From NCBI GenBank assembly GCA_934772445.1, contig CAKVMJ010000023.1, positions 1 through 18,623 of the forward strand: a stretch of 18,623 bases of DNA, written 5' to 3'. Position 1 is the stretch's first letter. Each line of letters starts with the position of its first letter. This stretch comes from an uncultured Clostridia bacterium. GTDB lineage: Bacteria; Bacillota; Clostridia; Christensenellales; UBA1242. Positions 1-6,802 of the stretch are shown piece by piece. A program made the translations under genes and the position numbers. The notes under the pieces were generated by a model. That model ran no database searches. It was not told the DNA's origin and was given only the letters and a program-made list of their open reading frames with translations.

Positions 1-64
1 AAAATTGTTTAAACTAAACCTGTTACAAATGTAATTGTAAATTTTAAGGAGAATTCTAACTATT

Positions 65-3000
65 ATGAAAGGCAAGACTACAAAAACAAAAACAAAATTT
101 ATAGTATCATTGTTGATGGCGTTTGCTATGATTTTATCTCCAATCACTTCATTATTTAACAATTTCGTTTGGGCTGCTGATGAAATCACATCAGTTGATG
201 GTCAAGAATTGAAAGTTGTTGGATATGAGGAAACTGTTGAATTTAATGAAGAATATTATCTTCCAACAGTTAATGGACAAAATTATAAAACTGCTATAGA
301 AAATGGTATTACTTATGAGGTTGTTCAAAACAATCCTAATAAGACATTAACCGAAACTACAGGTGATGATAAGTCTGGTATTTATCAATCTGAAGTAAGT
401 GGTAATCCTTGGTGCTTTAAAGCAACTTCAAAAAGAGGTTATGTATTGAATATTTATGTTCAACAAACAGGCTCTGTTAAAACTCTTTTGAAAAGCTTAA
501 AAATTACCGTTAAAACTTCTGATTATACAATCACTCCTGCTTCAAATTCTGAATTTGTAATTCCTGCAACTATTCCTAGCAGTATTACAGAAATTAAGAT
601 TCCTAGACCAGTTGTAAAGGTTGAAGGTGAAGAAATTGGAACAGCTGATTATAATAATCTTAAAGTTTTAGTAAATAATAGCCCAGCCACTTATGATGCA
701 ACATTAGGTTGCTATAAATATAGCGGACTTAGTGCAGGAAAATATGATATTGTTTATATCTATTCTGTAAATGGTGTTGAATTAAAGAGAGCTAACTTAC
801 AAAGCTTTAATGTTGTTGATGCTAAGAATTATAACCTTGATGATTTAAAATTAAAGGTTGAATTTTCAGGCGAAAAACCAACAACTGCATCTATCGGAAA
901 AGCTGTTAAACTTCCTTCTGCAACTGCTAAAGACCAAAATGGCGATACAATAAATGCTTATATCGAAGTTAAGGTTAAAAATGAAACTTATGGTACTGAT
1001 TGTACTGCAGATTTCAATAAAGATACTTTTGAGTTTACTCCATCTTTAGATGGTACTTATAGAGTGACTTACCAAGCAAAAATCGCTTTATTTGGCGATA
1101 AAGCAGTTAGTGATATAGCTAAAGGTGAATTTGTTATAGCTAATGTTAAAGATGATATTGCTCCAACTCCATTAGCAGTTAAAGACTATACTCTAACAGA
1201 AAATAAAATCACTGCTATTAATGGTGAAGCTGTTAATTCAGATGCAACAGAAGAAGAAATCTTAGAAGCTTTAGGAAATGAAAAAACTAGAGTTGCTAAT
1301 GTTGTTGTTATTCCAAACGGACAAACAAAAGTTGTTATGGATAACTTTTTACCAGCAATCTATGCTTCTGATAACGCAAGTGAAGGTTATGGTGCTTTCA
1401 CTCTAACTAGAAAATGGAGAAAGAGCTCAGCTGGTAATAGTAATGTTGGTACAACTGCATGGGATTCAACTGGACTAAAAAAGGTTCAAGATGGAGAATA
1501 TGTTGAAGGTGTTTATGCAAATAACGAATCTGCATCTGTTATCTTCTCTTCAACAGGAACTTATTCATTTGCTTATGTTGCTAAAGATGAAAAAGGCTTA
1601 GAAACTAGCACAATATTATTCACAGTTAAAGTAATCAATGAATCAGAACTTGGCGAATATAAAACTCAACCAGATTTGAAAGTTGGTAATATCGTAACTG
1701 AAATTTATGAAAACCAAACATTATCTTTTGCAAAACCAATTGCAACTGATAAAAACTCAACTAAATTAGATTCTAACATTGATGTTATAACTAAGTTAGA
1801 AGTTTATGCAGAAGGCGAAACTGAAGCTGTTAAAACATTAGATGTTACTGATAAAGATTACAACGAAAAAACTGAAAAATATGAAATTAAGATTTCAACT
1901 ATTAAAGCTTTAAGCGAATTAGAGGGCAAAACTTTAAGTTTATTAAAACTTGTTGTTGAAGCTCATAATGATATTTATAATCAAACAAATTTGGAAACTT
2001 CTAATAGAGAAAATGCTCTAAATAGAGTTGAAAAAGAAATTAAAGTTTTAGCATTAAATGATACTGATGCTCCAGAATTTGCTTATGTTGATGGCTCATT
2101 AAGTGCTGGTTTAGTTAGTGTAAATGCAGAACTTGCTGGTAAAACTATTAAAGATAATGGTTTAATTAGCGGAAGTGATGAATATCCATTCGTTCAAGGT
2201 TCAATCATTAATCTTCCTTCTGTAAGCTTTACAGATAAAGATAAAAATACTACAATTTCTATTAACATTGTTAATGAAAACGGAAACCCTATCTATTTAA
2301 TCTCTGATGTTGATACGAATAAAACAAAAACTATCACAAGAGAATTAATCGGTGGTAACTATAAATTAACTGTTAAAGATGCTAAATTTGAGGCTACTTT
2401 TGGTGGTTTATACACAGTAACTTATACTGCTAAAGACCATTATGGTAATATCACAACAAAATCATTCGGTATTAGAGTTGATGGAAGCGAAGTTCCTTCA
2501 ATTATCGTTGCAGATTTCCCTCAAACTGCAGAATTAAACGAATATTTTGAATATCCAGAACTATCACTTAGTGATGGTACTAAATTAAATTCAGAAACAG
2601 CTACAATCACATTATTCCCAGCAGAAGGTTTCGCAGGTGAAGAAAGTGCTAGTGGTTTCACTCCAGATGTAACAGGAACTTATGTTGTTGAATATAAATG
2701 GGGTACTGATAATGTTCAAAAATTCTTCCTTGAAGTTGAAGATACAATCGCTCCAGTAATTGAGGAAGATTATAGTATTGGTTATTTCGCTGACCACACA
2801 TTCGAAAAGAGATATGATTATAATAAAAATGCTGAAAATATTATCTATGTTCCTATGTTCGCAGTAAGCGATGCAAATAACAATATGAAAGAAGAATTTG
2901 CTACAATTAAAATTACAGATCCAAATGGAGCAACAATCACTCCTACAAAACATACAGAATTATCTGCTTATTCATTCATTGCAGAAGAAGGAACTTACAC

Positions 3001-3562
3001 AGTAACTTATTCAGCAAAAGATAAAGCTGGTAACTCAGCAGAAACAGTTTCATTCAAAATTGAAGTTGGTAACTGCAATTATCCAACAATTTCTTGGACA
3101 AAGAGTGATAGTATTCCATCAACTGCTTCTCTTGGTAAATTCACAATCCCATTTGCAGATTTAATTATCACAGATGCTGATGCATCAACAAATGGCGATA
3201 CAAATGAAGCATTAAAAGCATTAATGGAAAATTCTAGTGATGCATTCACATTAACTGGTCCAGATGGCAAAACTGTTGAAAATATTTATGAAGGCGAAGG
3301 TAAAGGTTGGGTTTATGATTTAACTCAAACTGGTGATTATAAATTAACAGTTGTTGTTAGAGATAACGCAAACCATAAAACTACTAAAACTTACACAATT
3401 AATGTTCCAGCAGAATCTAAAGATACTACAACTAATATTTCTAACACAGTTGGCACAGTATTGATTGTACTTTCTATTGTAATCTTGGGTGGAGTTGTTG
3501 TTTACTTCTTATTCTCAACTAAGAAAGCTCCAGCTTCAAACAAAAAAGCAAAAAGAAAATAA
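65..3562 (+). CDS. Large secreted multi-domain Ig-like surface protein with C-terminal membrane anchor
   Basis: The 1165-residue product starts with a Lys-rich n-region and a hydrophobic stretch (about residues 12-36, ending FVWAADE), a Sec signal peptide. A chain of roughly eight or nine beta-sandwich modules of about 90-150 residues follows. Several end in the bacterial Ig/HYR-like pattern GTYTVTYSAKDKAGN (near 990) or GLYTVTYTAKDHYGN (near 795), and several begin with DT(I/D)AP. A single hydrophobic helix at about 1129-1150 and a Lys-rich tail follow, and no LPXTG is visible, so anchoring is probably by the transmembrane helix with the tail in the cytoplasm. Inference: a cell-surface stalk or adhesin; no enzymatic motif was seen. 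The AAGGAG at 46-51 is 13 bases before the ATG, a long spacing, but no better start is apparent. The gene favours ATC, TTC and GTT codons, which suggests high expression. The exact domain family is uncertain. Confidence 0.85.
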   Translation: MKGKTTKTKTKFIVSLLMAFAMILSPITSLFNNFVWAADEITSVDGQELKVVGYEETVEFNEEYYLPTVNGQNYKTAIENGITYEVVQNNPNKTLTETTGDDKSGIYQSEVSGNPWCFKATSKRGYVLNIYVQQTGSVKTLLKSLKITVKTSDYTITPASNSEFVIPATIPSSITEIKIPRPVVKVEGEEIGTADYNNLKVLVNNSPATYDATLGCYKYSGLSAGKYDIVYIYSVNGVELKRANLQSFNVVDAKNYNLDDLKLKVEFSGEKPTTASIGKAVKLPSATAKDQNGDTINAYIEVKVKNETYGTDCTADFNKDTFEFTPSLDGTYRVTYQAKIALFGDKAVSDIAKGEFVIANVKDDIAPTPLAVKDYTLTENKITAINGEAVNSDATEEEILEALGNEKTRVANVVVIPNGQTKVVMDNFLPAIYASDNASEGYGAFTLTRKWRKSSAGNSNVGTTAWDSTGLKKVQDGEYVEGVYANNESASVIFSSTGTYSFAYVAKDEKGLETSTILFTVKVINESELGEYKTQPDLKVGNIVTEIYENQTLSFAKPIATDKNSTKLDSNIDVITKLEVYAEGETEAVKTLDVTDKDYNEKTEKYEIKISTIKALSELEGKTLSLLKLVVEAHNDIYNQTNLETSNRENALNRVEKEIKVLALNDTDAPEFAYVDGSLSAGLVSVNAELAGKTIKDNGLISGSDEYPFVQGSIINLPSVSFTDKDKNTTISINIVNENGNPIYLISDVDTNKTKTITRELIGGNYKLTVKDAKFEATFGGLYTVTYTAKDHYGNITTKSFGIRVDGSEVPSIIVADFPQTAELNEYFEYPELSLSDGTKLNSETATITLFPAEGFAGEESASGFTPDVTGTYVVEYKWGTDNVQKFFLEVEDTIAPVIEEDYSIGYFADHTFEKRYDYNKNAENIIYVPMFAVSDANNNMKEEFATIKITDPNGATITPTKHTELSAYSFIAEEGTYTVTYSAKDKAGNSAETVSFKIEVGNCNYPTISWTKSDSIPSTASLGKFTIPFADLIITDADASTNGDTNEALKALMENSSDAFTLTGPDGKTVENIYEGEGKGWVYDLTQTGDYKLTVVVRDNANHKTTKTYTINVPAESKDTTTNISNTVGTVLIVLSIVILGGVVVYFLFSTKKAPASNKKAKRK

Positions 3563-3576
3563 CCTTAAAATTTAAG

Positions 3577-3606
3577 AAGAACCGATTTTATTCGGTTCTT
3601 TTTTAT
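3577..3606 (+). terminator. Rho-independent terminator of the Ig-like surface protein gene
   Basis: A nine-base-pair stem (AAGAACCGA with TCGGTTCTT) closes a six-base AT loop and runs directly into a T tract. It begins 14 bases after the stop codon and separates the surface protein gene from the winged-helix/uvrB operon. Confidence 0.93.
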
Positions 3607-3662
3607 CTTTTTAGAAATTGTTTAAAAATTAGGCATAATGTAAACAATAGTATTAAATATTT

Positions 3663-3691
3663 TTTACTTTTTTTATATTTTGTGGTAAAAT
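3663..3691 (+). promoter_or_regulatory. Promoter of the winged-helix / uvrB operon (extended -10)
   Basis: TTTACT at 3663-3668 is followed after 17 bases by TAAAAT at 3686-3691. The latter is preceded by TGG, giving an extended -10 (TGGTAAAAT). The predicted transcript starts near 3698, only about 11 bases before the ATG at 3709. This argues against the in-frame GTG at 3682, which would lie inside the promoter. Confidence 0.75.
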
Positions 3692-3708
3692 ACTTTATAG
3701 GTGAAAAT

Positions 3709-4068
3709 ATGCTTGATAAATTAAATTCAAAATTATTAAAAATTCTAAACGAGCAATGTATTGGTGCTAATTATAAAGTTTTGGAAATTAATGACATTTT
3801 AATAAAAATGAAAAAATTCAAGTTAGATGAAGAAGGATTAAGAAAAAATCTGGAATTTTTGCAAGAAAGAAATTATATAGATTTAAAGTATTTTGATGAA
3901 AATGAAATATGCTTGAGTATTTTACCAAAGGGTAGAGTACATAATGAAGAAGTGGAAGAAGAAAAGAAAGAAAAGATTGATTATTATAAATTAGCAATAA
4001 TTTCAAGTTTAGGCTCGGCAATATTTGCTTTTCTTGGTGGTTTTTTAGCATTTATAATATTTAAATAA
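3709..4068 (+). CDS. Small winged-helix-like protein with C-terminal membrane helix (first of a pair)
   Basis: The 119-residue product is not assigned to a named family. Residues 1-75 have the look of a winged helix: MLDKLNSKLLKILNEQ as helix 1, a second helix near EINDILIKM, a recognition-like helix near EEGLRKNLEFLQERNYI, then a beta wing (IDLKYFDENEICLSILPKG). A charged Glu/Lys linker (80-92) leads to a single hydrophobic helix at about 95-118 that reaches the last residue, so the predicted topology is tail-anchored with the DNA-binding-like part in the cytoplasm. The ATG at 3709 was chosen over the in-frame GTG at 3682 because AGGTG at 3699-3703 is correctly spaced and the promoter covers 3682. 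The next gene begins nine bases after its stop and has the same length and architecture. The function is unknown; a membrane-tethered transcription regulator is an inference. Confidence 0.75.
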   Translation: MLDKLNSKLLKILNEQCIGANYKVLEINDILIKMKKFKLDEEGLRKNLEFLQERNYIDLKYFDENEICLSILPKGRVHNEEVEEEKKEKIDYYKLAIISSLGSAIFAFLGGFLAFIIFK

Positions 4069-4077
4069 GGGATTAAG

Positions 4078-4437
4078 ATGTTATCTAAAAAAGAAAAAAT
4101 TGTAATGCAATATATTTACTCTAATTGTCAGAAAAAAGGTAGTTGTTTGCTATCTAGTTCTGATATTTCTTCGGCAGTGGCTGAATCTTGCGATTTAAGC
4201 CTATATGAAGTTGATGAGATAATTAGTAATTTGGTTTTGGAAAATTACATCACAGCTGTTAATAGTGATAAAAATGGCAGACCTGTTTATTGTATTTCTT
4301 TAAATTCAAAAGGTGCATCTTTTGAAAGGGATAGGCAAAACCAAAAAAAGCAGATTATTAAAATTGTAATTCGAACGGTATTGGTGGCTTGTTTATCCTT
4401 TGTTGTAACCTGTATATTGAAAGCTATTTTCTCTTGA
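4078..4437 (+). CDS. Small winged-helix-like protein with C-terminal membrane helix (second of a pair)
   Basis: The 119-residue product is not assigned to a named family. The N-terminal 75 residues read as a winged helix: LSKKEKIVMQYIYSNC as helix 1, LSSSDISSAV as helix 2, SLYEVDEIISNLVLENYIT as the recognition-type helix, and NGRPVYCISLNSKG as the wing. A basic/polar linker with RDRQNQKKQ precedes one hydrophobic helix (about 93-117) that ends the protein. It has the same length and layout as the preceding gene but clearly different sequence, consistent with ancient paralogs or partners. Its ribosome site (AAGGGA) overlaps the stop codon of the upstream gene, so the two are probably co-translated. 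uvrB follows after 40 bases. DNA binding and the membrane location are predictions from pattern only. Confidence 0.75.
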   Translation: MLSKKEKIVMQYIYSNCQKKGSCLLSSSDISSAVAESCDLSLYEVDEIISNLVLENYITAVNSDKNGRPVYCISLNSKGASFERDRQNQKKQIIKIVIRTVLVACLSFVVTCILKAIFS

Positions 4438-4477
4438 AAATGGCTTTATTTAAATTTTATTAAAGGTTTTAAAATAA

Positions 4478-6451
4478 ATGGAAAAAGAAAAGAAATCATT
4501 TGAATTAGTTAGTAAGTTTAAACCAACTGGTGACCAACCCGAGGCTATTAATGGTATAGTTGAAGGTATTAAAGATGGTCTTAGATACCAAACAATTTTG
4601 GGTGTTACTGGTAGTGGTAAAACATTCACTATGGCAAATATTATCAATAAACTTAATAGACCAGCCTTAGTTATTGCTCATAATAAAACACTTGCCGGTC
4701 AGCTTTGCAATGAGTTTAGGGAGTTTTTTCCTAATAATAGGGTTGAATATTTCGTAAGTTACTATGATTATTATCAACCAGAGGCGTATATGGTTTCTAG
4801 CGATACTTATATTGAAAAAGATATGAGTATTAATGATGAAATAGATAAGTTAAGACATTCAGCCACTTGCTCATTGTTTGAACGAAACGATGTTATAGTT
4901 GTTGCAAGTGTTTCTTGTATTTATGGTTTGGGTGCGCCTGAAAACTATTCAAGTATGTGTTTATCGTTGCGACCAAATGATGAAATTGATAAAAATGATG
5001 TAATAAAGCAACTTATTAATTTACAATACCAAAGAAATGATATAGATTTTAAGCGTGGTAGTTTTAGAAGTAAAGGGGATATTTTGGATATTATTCCTCC
5101 AAGTAAAAGCGAAACTGGTATTAGAATAGAATTTTTTGGGGATACAATTGAAAGTATTAGTGAGATAGAAGTTTTAACTGGTAAAAAGATAAGTTCGCTA
5201 GAGCATTGTTTCTTATTGCCTGCATCACACTATGCGATAGATTCAAGCAAGATGGAAGAGGTTTTTGAACAAATTAGGCACGATTGCCTAGTTAGGCAAA
5301 AAGAGTTTGAATCGCAAGGTAAGTTAATTGAGGCACAAAGAATAAAAGAAAGAGTTTTCTATGATTTGGAAATGATGAAAGAAGTTGGTTATTGTTCCGG
5401 AATTGAAAACTATTCAAGATATTTTGATGGTAGGCAAGTTGGCGAACCGCCTTATACATTGCTTGATTATTTTCCAAAGGATTTTATTGTTTTTATCGAT
5501 GAAAGTCATATCACTATTCCTCAAATTAGAGGTATGTTTGCTGGTGATTTAGCAAGAAAAACTAACTTAGTTGATTATGGATTTAGATTGCCTGCTGCTT
5601 ACGATAATAGACCATTAAATTTTTCTGAATTTGAAGGAAAAATCAACCAAGCTGTGTTTGTTTCGGCAACTCCAGGTAAATGGGAACTTGAAAATAGCGA
5701 TAATGTTGTTGAACAGATTATTAGACCAACGGGCTTATTAGACCCGAAAGTTGAAATAAGACCAATAAAAAATCAAATAGATGATTTAATTGGTGAGATT
5801 AATAGCACGATTGATAATGATGGCAGGGTTTTGGTAACCACACTAACTAAGAAAATGGCTGAAAGTTTAACAGATTATCTTGGTGAGCGTGGTATAAAAG
5901 TTAGGTATTTACATTCGGATATAGACACTCTTGATAGAATGAATATTATAAATTCGCTAAGAGCAAAAGAATTTGATGTTTTAATAGGTATAAACTTATT
6001 AAGAGAAGGTTTAGATATTCCAGAAGTTAAACTTGTGGCAATTCTTGATGCGGATAAAGAGGGTTTCCTTAGGAGTGAATGGGCGTTAATCCAAACAATT
6101 GGTAGAGCAAGCAGAAATAGTGAGAGTAAAGTAATTCTTTATGCTGATGTGATGACTGATTCGATAAAAAAGGCTGTTAGTGAAACAGAAAGAAGAAGAG
6201 CTATTCAGATGAAATATAACGAAGAGCATCATATCACACCGAAAACTATTATAAAACCAATAAAGAATACGCTTGAAATAACTAAAAAGCCAAAGAATGA
6301 AAAGAAAAAGAAGCTAACTAAAGCAGAAACATTGGCAGAGATTGATAGACTTGAAACTTTAATGAAAATATCTGCCGAAGAGTTAGATTTTGAAGTTGCA
6401 ATTAAATTTAGAGAAGAAATTAAGAAATTAAAGGAGAGTATTAAATTATAA
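4478..6451 (+). CDS. uvrB: Excinuclease ABC subunit B (UvrB)
   Basis: UvrB is the damage-verifying helicase-like subunit of nucleotide excision repair. UvrA loads it on DNA, and it then recruits UvrC for incision. The 657-residue length is normal. The Walker A motif GVTGSGKT spans residues 42-49. The beta-hairpin region holds the family sequence YYDYYQPEAY near 93-102. The Walker B DESH is at 341-344. Helicase motif VI reads QTIGRASRN at 539-547, with Ser where Ala is common. A C-terminal UVR domain that contacts UvrC and UvrA occupies about 620-655. The gene lies 40 bases after the second winged-helix gene on the same strand with no terminator between, so it is probably in that operon. A weak extra promoter (TTGAAA at 4434) is possible. 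Identification is secure. Confidence 0.98.
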   Translation: MEKEKKSFELVSKFKPTGDQPEAINGIVEGIKDGLRYQTILGVTGSGKTFTMANIINKLNRPALVIAHNKTLAGQLCNEFREFFPNNRVEYFVSYYDYYQPEAYMVSSDTYIEKDMSINDEIDKLRHSATCSLFERNDVIVVASVSCIYGLGAPENYSSMCLSLRPNDEIDKNDVIKQLINLQYQRNDIDFKRGSFRSKGDILDIIPPSKSETGIRIEFFGDTIESISEIEVLTGKKISSLEHCFLLPASHYAIDSSKMEEVFEQIRHDCLVRQKEFESQGKLIEAQRIKERVFYDLEMMKEVGYCSGIENYSRYFDGRQVGEPPYTLLDYFPKDFIVFIDESHITIPQIRGMFAGDLARKTNLVDYGFRLPAAYDNRPLNFSEFEGKINQAVFVSATPGKWELENSDNVVEQIIRPTGLLDPKVEIRPIKNQIDDLIGEINSTIDNDGRVLVTTLTKKMAESLTDYLGERGIKVRYLHSDIDTLDRMNIINSLRAKEFDVLIGINLLREGLDIPEVKLVAILDADKEGFLRSEWALIQTIGRASRNSESKVILYADVMTDSIKKAVSETERRRAIQMKYNEEHHITPKTIIKPIKNTLEITKKPKNEKKKKLTKAETLAEIDRLETLMKISAEELDFEVAIKFREEIKKLKESIKL

Positions 6452-6470
6452 AAATACTCAAATTTTAATA

Positions 6471-6496
6471 AATATTCAACTGAAATTTTGAATATT
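6471..6496. repeat. Inverted repeat AATATTCAA-N8-TTGAATATT, copy 1
   Basis: Perfect nine-base arms flank an eight-base centre, 20 bases after the uvrB stop codon. A T-rich stretch follows (6500-6509), so it might also act as a weak terminator. The same arms recur at 6694-6721, which makes a protein-binding site an alternative reading. Confidence 0.6.
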
Positions 6497-6535
6497 ATTA
6501 TATTTTTCTTATAAATATTGATAATCAATTTATAG

Positions 6536-6575
6536 ATAAGATTATGTTTTTAATAAAAATATAATCTTATTTTTT
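6536..6575 (+). terminator. Long hairpin terminator downstream of uvrB
   Basis: A 16-base-pair stem with one G-T wobble (left arm 6536-6551, right arm 6555-6570) closes a three-base loop and is followed by six T residues. It lies 85 bases after the uvrB stop and should end the winged-helix/uvrB transcript. Confidence 0.8.
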
Positions 6576-6587
6576 ATCTTTATATCA

Positions 6588-6609
6588 GTGTAATTTATAA
6601 ATATTACAC
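6588..6609. repeat. Inverted repeat GTGTAAT-N8-ATTACAC
   Basis: Seven-base perfect arms with an eight-base AT centre lie between the uvrB terminator and the uvrA promoter. It has no T tract, so an operator-like site is more plausible than a terminator. It could also be chance in such AT-rich sequence. Confidence 0.35.
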
Positions 6610-6693
6610 AAATTATAAATAAATTCAATTTAACTTTTAAGTTAGTTTTATTACTTATATTTATGCATAACAAAATTTATTAAATTTAGAATA

Positions 6694-6721
6694 AATATTC
6701 AAAAAATTGTTTTTGAATATT
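6694..6721. repeat. Inverted repeat AATATTCAA..TTGAATATT, copy 2, abutting the uvrA promoter
   Basis: Twelve-base perfect arms (AATATTCAAAAA and TTTTTGAATATT) flank a four-base centre and end ten bases before the -35 box of uvrA. The outer nine bases of each arm equal those of the copy after uvrB. The position and repetition suggest a binding site for a regulator of uvrA. Confidence 0.6.
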
Positions 6722-6731
6722 AAAATAATTA

Positions 6732-6760
6732 TTGACAAGAATTATAATTAAGGGTAAACT
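6732..6760 (+). promoter_or_regulatory. uvrA promoter
   Basis: A consensus TTGACA at 6732-6737 is followed after exactly 17 bases by TAAACT at 6755-6760. The predicted transcription start is near 6767, giving a short leader of about 36 bases before the uvrA ATG. Confidence 0.75.
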
Positions 6761-6802
6761 AATAGCGATTAGAACAAAGTTTTCAAATTTGGAAGAGGAA
6801 AG

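Larger units (their letters stand above)
6452..6802 (+). other. uvrB-uvrA intergenic region
   Basis: This 351-base stretch contains no plausible gene. It is extremely AT-rich and crowded with dyad symmetry: an inverted repeat just after uvrB (6471-6496), a long terminator hairpin (6536-6575), a GTGTAAT...ATTACAC inverted repeat (6588-6609), a second copy of the first inverted repeat motif (6694-6721) and the uvrA promoter (6732-6760). The ribosome site GGAAGAGGAAAG ends just before the uvrA ATG. Confidence 0.8.

Noticed and set aside
2612..2953. 113-residue reading frame on the - strand inside the Ig-like gene
   Set aside because: Its composition is Cys/Phe/Ile-rich with no domain pattern, it has no ribosome site, and it lies wholly inside a convincing gene on the other strand.
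3682..3708. GTG start nine codons upstream of the first winged-helix gene
   Set aside because: The GTG lies within the promoter spacer and -10 region (3663-3691) and would precede the predicted transcript start. The ATG at 3709 has a correctly spaced AGGTG.
6588..6609. Riboswitch or structured RNA in the uvrB-uvrA gap
   Set aside because: The region has several simple AT hairpins but lies upstream of the predicted uvrA transcript start and shows none of the conserved sequence blocks of known riboswitch classes.
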